64,000 nt of DNA. Origin: Actinomycetes bacterium. Lineage in GTDB: Bacteria; Actinomycetota; Acidimicrobiia; Acidimicrobiales; RAAP-2. The position numbers and the translations under genes were made by a program. Of this stretch, positions 15,642 to 23,299 are shown piece by piece (position 1 is the stretch's first letter; the number at the start of each line of letters is the position of its first letter). The DNA is taken from NCBI GenBank assembly GCA_021837305.1, contig JAKBGV010000002.1:1-64000 (forward strand), read 5' to 3'. A model generated the notes under the pieces. The model did not search any database. It saw only the letters and a list, made by a program, of their open reading frames with translations, and was not told where the DNA came from.

Positions 15642-16136
15642 ATGGTGACGCCCTTCACGCATCTCGATGACGAAGGGCGCCTTCGCATGGTGGACGTCTC
15701 GGACAAGGAGACGACGCGACGCCGCGCCGACGCGAGCTGTGTCGTACGTTCGGTCGTTGACGTGTTTGCCCTCGACGTGACCGCGCAAGGGCTCGATCCG
15801 GTCTTCGCCGCGCGACTCACCGGCATCCAGGCGGCGAAGCGTACGGCACAGTTGATCCCGCTCTGCCACCCGATCAACCTCACCGATGTCGAGGTGAACA
15901 TCACGGCTCATGAGGGTGGTCTCGTCGTTCGTTCGACGGTCGTGACGGTAAATCGCACGGGGGTGGAGATGGAGGCGTTGACGGCGTGCGCCTTCGCGGC
16001 GATGAGCCTGGTCGACGCGCTCGCGTCACTCGATCCAACGGCGCACGTCGACGAGCTCGTGCTCGATCGAAAGAGCGGCGGCAAATCAGATGATTGGGGA
16101 CGCCTCGTTGCGCCGGAGGCGAGTCCTGAAACCTGA
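15642..16136 (+). CDS. MoaC-like protein B (partial active site)
   Basis: A 164-aa MoaC homologue with a good SD (GGAGGTATCG) before ATG 15642. It has the N-terminal MVDVSDKETTRR (R26 kept), TGIQAAKRTAQLIPLCHP (K67, C76, H77), NRTGVEMEALTA (E112, E114) and the C-terminal DRKSGGKSDDW (K147). The catalytic lysine of the KGD motif is replaced (QGLDP, K51 to G), and YDMCK has become LVDALA (D128 kept, K131 to A). Both missing lysines are present in the paralogue at 7860. On its own it would be predicted inactive or altered. TACCAT at 15593-15598 is a possible -10 box. Numbering follows E. coli MoaC from memory. Confidence 0.9.
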   Translation: MVTPFTHLDDEGRLRMVDVSDKETTRRRADASCVVRSVVDVFALDVTAQGLDPVFAARLTGIQAAKRTAQLIPLCHPINLTDVEVNITAHEGGLVVRSTVVTVNRTGVEMEALTACAFAAMSLVDALASLDPTAHVDELVLDRKSGGKSDDWGRLVAPEASPET

Positions 16137-16236
16137 GATTGCTGAGTGCAGGGAGACGCGGGCCCGGTCCGTACACTGACCAGCGTCGGGCGAGGCGTCG
16201 ATGGCGCTGGCTCGAGGTGGACGTCGAAGGGGGACG

Positions 16237-16953
16237 ATGACGCCGCACGAGGCGCGAGTACGGGCTACGACGATTCCCATGGGCCGCCGTTTGTTCCTCG
16301 GGTTAGTGGGTCTGGGTGCCCTCGGTGTGGCGTTCGGTGGTGCTGTGCAGCGTCGGCTGGGCGACGCGCTCGGTTCAGGGTTCGGCGGCCTGCTGCCCGG
16401 CGGCGACCGCTTCCGCATCTACTCGATCAACGGTGACTTCCCGGTCATCGCACCCTCGGCCTACCGCCTGCACGTGAGTGGCCTCGTCGACCGTCCGACG
16501 ACGTTCACTCTCGATGACCTCGAAGCGATGCCCGCGACGACGATGGTGAAGGCATTCCAGTGCGTCACGGGCTGGCGTGTCCCAGATGTCGAATGGCGAG
16601 GCGTGCGACTCTCGCACCTGCTCGACCAGGTGGGCGCGCGACCCGACGCGGTCGCGGTCAGTTTCGATTCCTACGACGGCGCCGACACCGAGAGCCTGAC
16701 GATCGACCAGGCCCGACTTCCTGACGTCATCGTCGCCTACCGGATGCTCAACGCACCGATCACGGTCGAGCACGGCGGACCGGTACGGCTGTACGTGGCG
16801 CCGATGTACGGGTACAAGTCGCTCAAGTGGCTCTCGGCGATCCGTGTCGTGGACGCCGTGGAACCCGGCTATTGGGAGAGGAACGGTTATCCCCTGAATG
16901 GCTGGCTCGACGGCACGACCGGTCCGACGAATCCAGACCCGAGGCTGACGTGA
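16237..16953 (+). CDS. Molybdopterin-dependent oxidoreductase, sulfite-oxidase fold
   Basis: A 238-aa protein of the sulfite oxidase/YedY (MsrP-like) family. ATG 16237 has SD AAGGGGGACG. The N-terminus has a twin-arginine-like segment, GRRLFLGLVGLGALGVAFGG, so export or membrane attachment is likely. The Mo-ligand cysteine is in VKAFQCVTGW (FxCVxxW), and GPVRLYVAPMYGYKSLKW is the conserved pterin-binding C-terminal segment. The stop overlaps the start of a cytochrome b gene by 4 bp, so the two form an enzyme/electron-transfer pair resembling YedY-YedZ, although the membrane partner is of a different type. Substrate unknown. Confidence 0.88.
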   Translation: MTPHEARVRATTIPMGRRLFLGLVGLGALGVAFGGAVQRRLGDALGSGFGGLLPGGDRFRIYSINGDFPVIAPSAYRLHVSGLVDRPTTFTLDDLEAMPATTMVKAFQCVTGWRVPDVEWRGVRLSHLLDQVGARPDAVAVSFDSYDGADTESLTIDQARLPDVIVAYRMLNAPITVEHGGPVRLYVAPMYGYKSLKWLSAIRVVDAVEPGYWERNGYPLNGWLDGTTGPTNPDPRLT

Positions 16954-17606
16954 GGGTGGACGGCGACGTCGCGACCAGTGGGCGCACCCGCGACCTCGTA
17001 CGCTTCGACGCCGTCGAACGCGCGACGCACTGGATCAGCGCGGCGCTCTTCACCGTGTTGATCGTGACCGCGATCCCGCTCTACTTCGGCTCACTCTTCG
17101 GGGTGACGCCGCCGCGCGTAGAGGTCGAGCAGATCCACCTCTGGACGGGCCTGGCGCTACCCGTCCCCTTCGCGATCGCCGTCCTCGCACCGTGGGGCCG
17201 GCGGCTTCGACGAGACATTCGACGGGTGAACGACTGGACCAACGCCGAGCTCACGTGGCTTCGTTCGTGGGGTCGCTTCGAGCTTGACGCCGACAAGTTC
17301 AATCCCGGTCAGAAGCTCAACGCCGTCGTCGTCGCGGCCTCGTCGGTCGTCTTGTTCGCAACCGGCGTGGTATTGAAATGGTTCAACCTGGTGCCGGTGT
17401 CGTGGCGTTCGGGCGCGACCTTCGTCCATGACGCCTTCGCCTGGTTGCTCGTCTTGTTCATCGCCGGGCACATCATCATGGCCCTCACGCACCCCGCCGC
17501 CCTCGCGTCGATGGTGCGTGGGCGGGTGAGCGAGGTCTGGGCCTCGCGGCACGCGCCGCGCTGGCTGGCCGAACGCGAGCGTATGGACCCGCCGCAGCGC
17601 GACTAG
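16950..17606 (+). CDS. Cytochrome b561-type membrane subunit (FdhI/HydC-like)
   Basis: A 218-aa protein with four likely membrane helices and histidines placed for two b hemes: FDAVERATHWISAALF (helix 1), EQIHLWTGLALPVPF (helix 2), ATFVHDAFAWLLVLFIAGHI (helix 4). This layout is that of the gamma subunit of formate dehydrogenases and of Ni-Fe hydrogenases. GTG 16950 overlaps the stop of the molybdoenzyme gene (GTGA); the longer track start is in the preceding gene. It probably exchanges electrons between the quinone pool and the upstream sulfite-oxidase-fold enzyme. Confidence 0.88.
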   Translation: MRVDGDVATSGRTRDLVRFDAVERATHWISAALFTVLIVTAIPLYFGSLFGVTPPRVEVEQIHLWTGLALPVPFAIAVLAPWGRRLRRDIRRVNDWTNAELTWLRSWGRFELDADKFNPGQKLNAVVVAASSVVLFATGVVLKWFNLVPVSWRSGATFVHDAFAWLLVLFIAGHIIMALTHPAALASMVRGRVSEVWASRHAPRWLAERERMDPPQRD

Positions 17607-17618
17607 GGACGGGTTCTC

Positions 17619-18857
17619 TTACGCGACCACGTTGAGCCCGCGGTCGTCGAGCAGCAGGGCGCGCACCGTCTCACCGGCGCGGTAGCCGGCGCCGTCGGGC
17701 GCCACGATGAGGCAGTTGGCACCCGCGACGGCGAAGAGTAGGTGCGAGCCTCGCCGGGCGAGTCGTTCGACGTGCACGAGTCCGTCGTCGCCGATGCGAC
17801 AGACGCCGTGAACGAGGTGGAGCTTCCCGTCGGGCCGGCGATCGAGGTCGTCGTCGAGCACCATCGACAGGATCGGCCGGTCGAGGTCCCGATGGCCCGC
17901 GAGGTGGCGCAACGCCGGACGCACGAAGAGTTCGAAGCCGACCAGGGTCGAGACGGGATTACCGGCTAGGCCGAAGAAGGGGGTGTTGGTCGACTCGTCG
18001 TAGGCGAACGTGAAGGGTTTGCCCGGGCGGATCGCGACCTGCATGGACCGCGCGCGTTCGAGGAACAACTCAGCGAGGACGACCTTCACGAAGTCGGCGT
18101 CGCCCGCACTCACGCCGCCCGTTGAGATCACGGCGTCACACGTCGTGCGTGCGTGCTCGAAGGCCGTGCGCAGGTCGTCTCTCGAATCGCGCACCGTACC
18201 GAGATCGATCGCCGCGAATCCTGACTGGCGTAGCGCGGCGAGCAACGTGGGTCGATTCGAGTCGCGGATCTGACCCGGACCGAGGCGACCCGCCCCTTCG
18301 ACGAGCTCGTTGCCCGTGGAGAGCACGCCCACGCGCGGTACGGGGTGTACGAGAAGTGAGGCGACTCCCTGGGCGGCGAGGGCACCGAGCAGGGCGGGGT
18401 CCACGACGTCGCCGGGACTGACGAGTGTCTGGCCGACGGACAGGTCCTCGCCGACTTGTCGCACGCAGTCGCCGGACACGACGGCCCGTTGCAGGGTCAC
18501 GAAGTGTCCGTCCTCGTCGACCACGGCGTCCTCGCGGGGACAGACCGTGTCGGCCCCGGGCGGCAGGGGTGCGCCGGTCATGATCCGGGTGGCCTCGCCG
18601 ACACCGACGACGACCGCACTCGACTCACCGGCGAAGACCGAATCGACGATGCGAAGGCGCGTCGGGCCCGTTGTCGCGTCGGAACCACGCACCGCGAAGC
18701 CGTCCATCGCTGAGTTGGTGAAACTCGGGGCGGGCTCGGTCGCGTACACGGTGCACGCCGCCACGAGGTCGATGGTCTCGGCGAGCGCACACTCGAGCGG
18801 CGCGAGGGGGCGTAGCGGCGCCAGGACGAAGGAACGGGCCTCCTCGGCCGCGATCAT
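17619..18857 (-). CDS. moeA: MoeA, molybdopterin molybdotransferase
   Basis: A 412-aa enzyme that inserts molybdate into adenylylated molybdopterin. Visible signatures: TNSAMDGFAVRG in domain 1, RIMTGAPLPPGADTV, ISTGGVSAGDADFVK (the TGGxSxGxxD loop of the MoeA/Mog domain), RPGKPFTFA and LAGNPVSTLVGFELFVRP. Length is normal. It is convergent with the cytochrome b gene, 12 bp apart, and divergent from the formate dehydrogenase-like gene. It should work with the MoaB/Mog protein at 8351. Confidence 0.95.
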   Translation of the reverse strand: MIAAEEARSFVLAPLRPLAPLECALAETIDLVAACTVYATEPAPSFTNSAMDGFAVRGSDATTGPTRLRIVDSVFAGESSAVVVGVGEATRIMTGAPLPPGADTVCPREDAVVDEDGHFVTLQRAVVSGDCVRQVGEDLSVGQTLVSPGDVVDPALLGALAAQGVASLLVHPVPRVGVLSTGNELVEGAGRLGPGQIRDSNRPTLLAALRQSGFAAIDLGTVRDSRDDLRTAFEHARTTCDAVISTGGVSAGDADFVKVVLAELFLERARSMQVAIRPGKPFTFAYDESTNTPFFGLAGNPVSTLVGFELFVRPALRHLAGHRDLDRPILSMVLDDDLDRRPDGKLHLVHGVCRIGDDGLVHVERLARRGSHLLFAVAGANCLIVAPDGAGYRAGETVRALLLDDRGLNVVA

Positions 18858-19056
18858 CGCCCGGCCTCCCGGCCCAACCGAGGGTCCGAGCGTTCGACGC
18901 GTGACTCGCGTGACGTGGCTGACACGTGTGAGAGGTTACCGGTGAACAATCGCGCCACTGCTGCTGGGTACGTCCCGGAGCGTTCGCGGTAGGGTGCCCG
19001 TGGGGGCCCGCCTGGAGACAGGACACGTGATGAGACGTGCCGTTGGGCGGTGAGAG

Positions 19057-21342
19057 ATGGTGGAAAAGCCAGAAGACGCCATTACGGTGCACCAGCCCGA
19101 GTCCGTCGCGGTCGGACGAGTGGCGGTTCAAGTGTCGCTCAAACGGGCGATCAGCGAGATGGGTGTCGCGCGCGGCGCGCGCGCCTTGACGGCCATGAAC
19201 CAGGTCGGCGGCTTCGATTGCCCGAGTTGCGCCTGGCCCGACCCTCAGGCCGGACACCGTTCGCACGCCGAGTTCTGTGAGAACGGAGCGAAGGCCGTGT
19301 CCTGGGAGGCGACGCGTGATCGAGTGGGCCGCACGTTCTTCGCCGCGCACTCGATCGACGAGTTGCGCGCCCAGTCCGATCACGAGCTCGAACGGAACGG
19401 ACGGCTCACCGAGCCGATGTACCTCGCGCCCGGCGCGACGCACTACGAACCGATCTCCTGGGACGACGCGCTCGCGCTGTGCGCGGCGCGATTGAAGGCG
19501 ATGCCGTCGGCGAACCGGGCGGCCTTCTACACCAGCGGGCGCGCGAGCAACGAGGCGGCCTTCGTCTTCCAGCTGCTCGCGCGGCGCCTGGGCACGAACA
19601 ATCTGCCGGACTGCTCGAACATGTGTCACGAGTCGAGCGGCACGGCGCTCACCGAGACGATCGGCGTCGGTAAGGGGACGGTCAACCTCGACGACATCAC
19701 CGATCACGCCGACCTGATCGTCATCGTCGGTCAGAACCCCGGCACGAACCACCCGCGCATGCTGAGTGCGCTCGAGGCGGCCAAGCGTCGAGGCGCGCGC
19801 ATCGTCTCGGCGAACCCACTGCCCGAGGCCGGTCTCGTGCGCTTCAAGAACCCCCAGAAGGCGCGCGGGCTCATCGGGCGGGGAACGGCGCTGACGGATC
19901 GGTTCCTGTCGGTTCGTGTCAATGGCGACCTCGCCATGTTCGCCGGGGTCAACAAGGTGCTGTTGGAACGAGAGGAGCGCGCACCGGGAACCGTCTTCGA
20001 CCACACCTTCATCGACGCCTACTGCGACGGCTTTGAGGAGGCCTGCCAGGGGTGGCGCGAGCTCGAGTGGCCAGCGATCGAGGCGGCGAGTGGCCTGTCA
20101 CGTCGTGAGATCGAGGCCTTCGCGGGCGACGTCATGGCCGCCAAGAGCGTGATCGTCTGCTGGGCCATGGGAATCACCCAGCACCGCAATGCGGTCGCCA
20201 CCATCCGTGAGATCGTCAACTTCCTGCTACTGCGCGGCAACATCGGGCGTCCGGGTGCCGGTCCGTCGCCGATCCGTGGGCACAGCAACGTCCAGGGCGA
20301 TCGCACCATGGGCATCTGGGAGAAGATGCCGGACTCGTTCCTCGATCGGCTGCGCGACGAGTTCGGCTTCGAGCCACCTCGCGAACACGGCTTTGACACC
20401 GTGGACACAATCCGCGCTATGCGCGACGGCCGCATCGACGTGTTCATCGCGCTCGGGGGTAACTTCGTCGCCGCGACACCCGACACCGCAGTCACCGAGG
20501 CGGCGATGGCGCGGTGTCGATTGACCGTCCACGTGGCGACCAAACTCAATCGCTCGCACCTCGTCCACGGCGAGGAGGCCCTGATCCTGCCGTGCCTCGG
20601 TCGTACCGAGCGCGACCACCAGGCCAGTGGCGAGCAGTTCGTCACCGTCGAAGACTCGATGTCGATGGTGCACGAGTCCCGGGGTCGCCTCGAGCCCGGC
20701 TCGCCACACCTGCGTAGTGAGGTCTCCATCGTGACGGGTCTGGGCGAGGCGCTCTTCGGTGAGGACCTCGGCTGGCGGGCGATGGCGAGCGACTATCGCG
20801 TCATCCGTCGCCACATCGAGCACGTGGTGCCGGGCTTCGAGAACTTCGAGGAGCGCGTCGCCACCCCGGGCGGTTTCGTCTTGCCGCGCGGTCCCCACGA
20901 CTCGAGGACCTTTGACACCGCGACCGGCAACGCCCGTTTCACCCGCAACCCGCTCGACGCGATCGAGGTCCCCGAGGGCCACCTCATCCTTCAGACGGTG
21001 CGCTCGCACGATCAGTTCAATACGACCGTCTACGGACTCAACGATCGCTACCGGGGGATCGAAGGCGGACGTCGCGTCGTCTTCGTGAACGAGGCCGATC
21101 TCGCCGAACACGGATTCCACGATGGCGACCAGGTCGACATCGTCAGCGTCTACAGCGACGGCGAACGCCGTGCCAGCGCGTTTCGCGCGGTGGCCTACCC
21201 CACACCGCGCGGCTGCGCAGCCGCCTACTTCCCCGAGGCCAACGTGCTCGTCCCTCTCGACTCGACCGCCATCGGCAGCAATACGCCGACGTCGAAGTCG
21301 ATCATCGTCAGACTGGAACGCTCCGAGTTGGCCCACGCGTGA
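19057..21342 (+). CDS. FdhF/YdeP-type molybdopterin oxidoreductase
   Basis: A 761-aa member of the DMSO reductase superfamily, subgroup FdhF/YdeP (formate-dehydrogenase-alpha-like). The family N-terminus FDCPSCAWPDP has only two close cysteines, with another in EFCENGAK. The Mo-site region is LPDCSNMCHESSGTAL, and the pterin-binding parts include GQNPGTNHPRM, RGNIGRPGAGPSPIRGHSNV and the C-terminal HDQFNTTVYGLNDRYRG. No small Fe-S or cytochrome subunit is encoded beside it. fdhD follows convergently, which fits a sulfurated Mo enzyme. Whether it oxidises formate is uncertain, since YdeP proteins have been linked to acid resistance. The start at ATG 19057 has a weak SD (GGTGAGAG). Confidence 0.9.
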   Translation: MVEKPEDAITVHQPESVAVGRVAVQVSLKRAISEMGVARGARALTAMNQVGGFDCPSCAWPDPQAGHRSHAEFCENGAKAVSWEATRDRVGRTFFAAHSIDELRAQSDHELERNGRLTEPMYLAPGATHYEPISWDDALALCAARLKAMPSANRAAFYTSGRASNEAAFVFQLLARRLGTNNLPDCSNMCHESSGTALTETIGVGKGTVNLDDITDHADLIVIVGQNPGTNHPRMLSALEAAKRRGARIVSANPLPEAGLVRFKNPQKARGLIGRGTALTDRFLSVRVNGDLAMFAGVNKVLLEREERAPGTVFDHTFIDAYCDGFEEACQGWRELEWPAIEAASGLSRREIEAFAGDVMAAKSVIVCWAMGITQHRNAVATIREIVNFLLLRGNIGRPGAGPSPIRGHSNVQGDRTMGIWEKMPDSFLDRLRDEFGFEPPREHGFDTVDTIRAMRDGRIDVFIALGGNFVAATPDTAVTEAAMARCRLTVHVATKLNRSHLVHGEEALILPCLGRTERDHQASGEQFVTVEDSMSMVHESRGRLEPGSPHLRSEVSIVTGLGEALFGEDLGWRAMASDYRVIRRHIEHVVPGFENFEERVATPGGFVLPRGPHDSRTFDTATGNARFTRNPLDAIEVPEGHLILQTVRSHDQFNTTVYGLNDRYRGIEGGRRVVFVNEADLAEHGFHDGDQVDIVSVYSDGERRASAFRAVAYPTPRGCAAAYFPEANVLVPLDSTAIGSNTPTSKSIIVRLERSELAHA

Positions 21343-21363
21343 CCGGAATCCCGGGTCGGTGGG

Positions 21364-22200
21364 TCAGGCGGGTTCGCTGATGACGCGCTCGGCACCGGCG
21401 TAGACGACCATCGAGTCGCCACGCAGGAACCCCACGAGCGTGAGTCGCGTCTCGCGCGCGAGGTCCACGGCGAGCGAGGACGGGGCCGATATCGCACAGA
21501 GCATGGGGATGCCCGCCATCACTGCCTTCTGGACGAGTTCGAACGAGGCACGGCCGGAGACGAGCAGGATCGCGTCGGTGAGCGGGAGCCGTCCGTCGCG
21601 CAGGGCCCAGCCGACCACCTTGTCGACGGCGTTGTGGCGTCCGACATCCTCGCGCACGACGACCAGGTCACCAGTCGGCGTGAAGAGTGCGGCCGCGTGC
21701 AGCCCACCAGTGCGCTCGAAGACGCTCTGGGCCGACCGCAGCCGGTCGGGGAGTGACGCCAGGGTGGCGCTCGAGACGCTCAGCGTCTCGTCGGGTGCTG
21801 CGAAGTGTGAGCGTGTTCGAACGGCGTCGATGGAAGCCTTGCCGCACAGGCCGCACGAGCTCGTCGTGAAGAAAGCGCGCGCCGCGTCCGCGCTCGGAGG
21901 CGCCACGTCACTGGCGAGCTTGAGATCGAGCACGTTGAACTGGTTGACCCCGTTCTCATCCTCGCCCGCGCAGTAGCGCATCGCGAGAAGGTCGCGGTTC
22001 TGGGTGATCACGCCTTCGCTGACGAGGAACCCCGCCGCGAGATCGAAATCGGCGCCCGGCGTGCGCATCGTGACCGCCAGGGATCGACCGTTGACGCGAA
22101 GTTCGAGCGGCTCCTCTCCGGCGAGGGTGTCTCGACGCGGGCTCGGCGCGACACCCACCGTCATGCGGATCACGTCTCGTTCTGGCGACACTCGACTCAC
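21364..22200 (-). CDS. fdhD: FdhD, formate dehydrogenase accessory sulfurtransferase
   Basis: A 278-aa protein that transfers sulfur from a cysteine desulfurase to the Mo cofactor of formate dehydrogenases. The catalytic pair is in TTSSCGLCGKASID (CxxC), and the other conserved parts are DLAAGFLVSEGVI, RTGGLHAAALF, VREDVGRHNAVDKVVG and ILLVSGRASFELVQKA. The start is GTG 22200; an internal ATG (M13) is an alternative. It is convergent with the fdhF/ydeP gene 21 bp away. Confidence 0.95.
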   Translation of the reverse strand: MSRVSPERDVIRMTVGVAPSPRRDTLAGEEPLELRVNGRSLAVTMRTPGADFDLAAGFLVSEGVITQNRDLLAMRYCAGEDENGVNQFNVLDLKLASDVAPPSADAARAFFTTSSCGLCGKASIDAVRTRSHFAAPDETLSVSSATLASLPDRLRSAQSVFERTGGLHAAALFTPTGDLVVVREDVGRHNAVDKVVGWALRDGRLPLTDAILLVSGRASFELVQKAVMAGIPMLCAISAPSSLAVDLARETRLTLVGFLRGDSMVVYAGAERVISEPA

Positions 22201-22322
22201 GCAACCCCCCCGATCGTCGCGGCGATGGCGAACTCGACCCCGCTCACGTCGATCCTACCGAGCCACCCTCTCGATTCGTCACGGTCCCCGCGATGGTCAG
22301 GGGCCGTGACTACGATCGAAAC

Positions 22323-22547
22323 GTGAGTGCACCGACGCAGCATTGGCTCGATCAGTTCGGCGCCGCTCTCGGGGTCGAGCCGCCGAGCGACGCTGAGCGT
22401 GAGGCGATTCTGGCGCTCGCAGGCACCGCGGCGCACGCCTCGGAGCGAACGGCGGCGCCCATCGCTTGCTGGATGGCGGCGGCCGCCGGACTTAATGTCT
22501 TTGAAGCGCTCGAGATCGCTCGTGAGGTCACACCGCCGACGCCGTGA
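22323..22547 (+). CDS. DUF6457 domain protein, 74 aa
   Basis: A short protein of the type found next to mobA or other Moco genes in actinobacteria: HWLDQFGAALGVEPPSDAERE, then ALAGTAAHASERTAAPIACWMAA. The segment with HxSERTxAPxACW is its signature. Start GTG 22323 rather than the GTG at 22293, because VSAPTQHWLDQF begins where family members begin. It is soluble and helical with no catalytic motif. Its position 14 bp from the convergent mobA gene suggests a role in cofactor maturation, but none is established. Confidence 0.7.
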   Translation: MSAPTQHWLDQFGAALGVEPPSDAEREAILALAGTAAHASERTAAPIACWMAAAAGLNVFEALEIAREVTPPTP

Positions 22548-22561
22548 ACCGCCCGCCGACA

Positions 22562-23158
22562 CTACCGGCCGGTATCGGTGAGGCCGTAGCGCACGAGGTC
22601 TTCGGGCGTGTCGACATCGGCGAACGTGCGAGACGAGGCGACGTGGCGCCAGGCTGACTCGCCGAGCAGGGTCACGTCGTCACCGTCGGTGACGTGGTGC
22701 AGTGAGCGTTCACCGGATTCGTAGCGTCGCTGCGCCTCATCGAGGTCGCGAACCCCCCACCGGGCGAGCAGTGGCTGGGCGCGGCCGTCGACGACGGGCA
22801 TGACCGTACCCGAGGCGTCGTACTCGGCGAGGAAGGTGAGTAGCGACTCGTCGACGAACGGCAGGTCGCAGGCGATGACGAGGGCCGCACCGCGATGGCC
22901 GTTCGCTCGCAGCAGTCGGTTCCCGGCGACGATCGCGGCGAGGGGACCGGCGCCGACGGGGTCCTCACGCGTCGCGACGAGTCCTGAGTGACCAGGTCCA
23001 ACCTCGTAGGCACGCGTGACCACCCGCGCGAGCAGCGCGGCGTTGCGGCGCGCGAGTGTCGTGCCGTCGATGACGATGCGCGACTTGTCGCGTCCCATGC
23101 GCCGACTCGCGCCTCCGGTGAGCAAGAGCGCCGCGACCTGCGTGGATGGTGTCGCCAC
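22562..23158 (-). CDS. mobA: MobA, molybdenum cofactor guanylyltransferase
   Basis: A 198-aa nucleotidyltransferase that attaches GMP to Mo-molybdopterin, giving the dinucleotide cofactor needed by DMSO-reductase-family enzymes such as the FdhF/YdeP protein nearby. Motifs: AALLLTGGASRRMGRDKSRI (LxGGxSxRMGxDK), VGAGPLAAIVAG, VIACDLPFVD (CDxP) and FADVDTPEDL (D-N/D-TP). The track ORF of 449 aa reads through upstream non-coding DNA; GTG 23158 (VATPSTQVAALLLTGG) is the sensible start. Confidence 0.92.
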   Translation of the reverse strand: MATPSTQVAALLLTGGASRRMGRDKSRIVIDGTTLARRNAALLARVVTRAYEVGPGHSGLVATREDPVGAGPLAAIVAGNRLLRANGHRGAALVIACDLPFVDESLLTFLAEYDASGTVMPVVDGRAQPLLARWGVRDLDEAQRRYESGERSLHHVTDGDDVTLLGESAWRHVASSRTFADVDTPEDLVRYGLTDTGR

Positions 23159-23299
23159 GTTGTCAGCGTACAAAGGGCGACGAGTGGGCGTTTCACTCGT
23201 GTTGCGGCTGGGTTGCGGATGCGGGTACACGCGACGTGACCCCATGGCCGGCTCGTTCGCATCGACCACGAACAGTGGATAGCGTCGAGGACGACTCTT

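Noticed and set aside
18625-20004. 459-aa ORF on the minus strand
   Set aside because: It spans antisense to the fdhF/ydeP gene and part of moeA in a different frame; both real genes are firmly identified.
20227-21336. 369-aa minus-strand ORF
   Set aside because: Antisense shadow of the formate-dehydrogenase-like gene caused by high GC.
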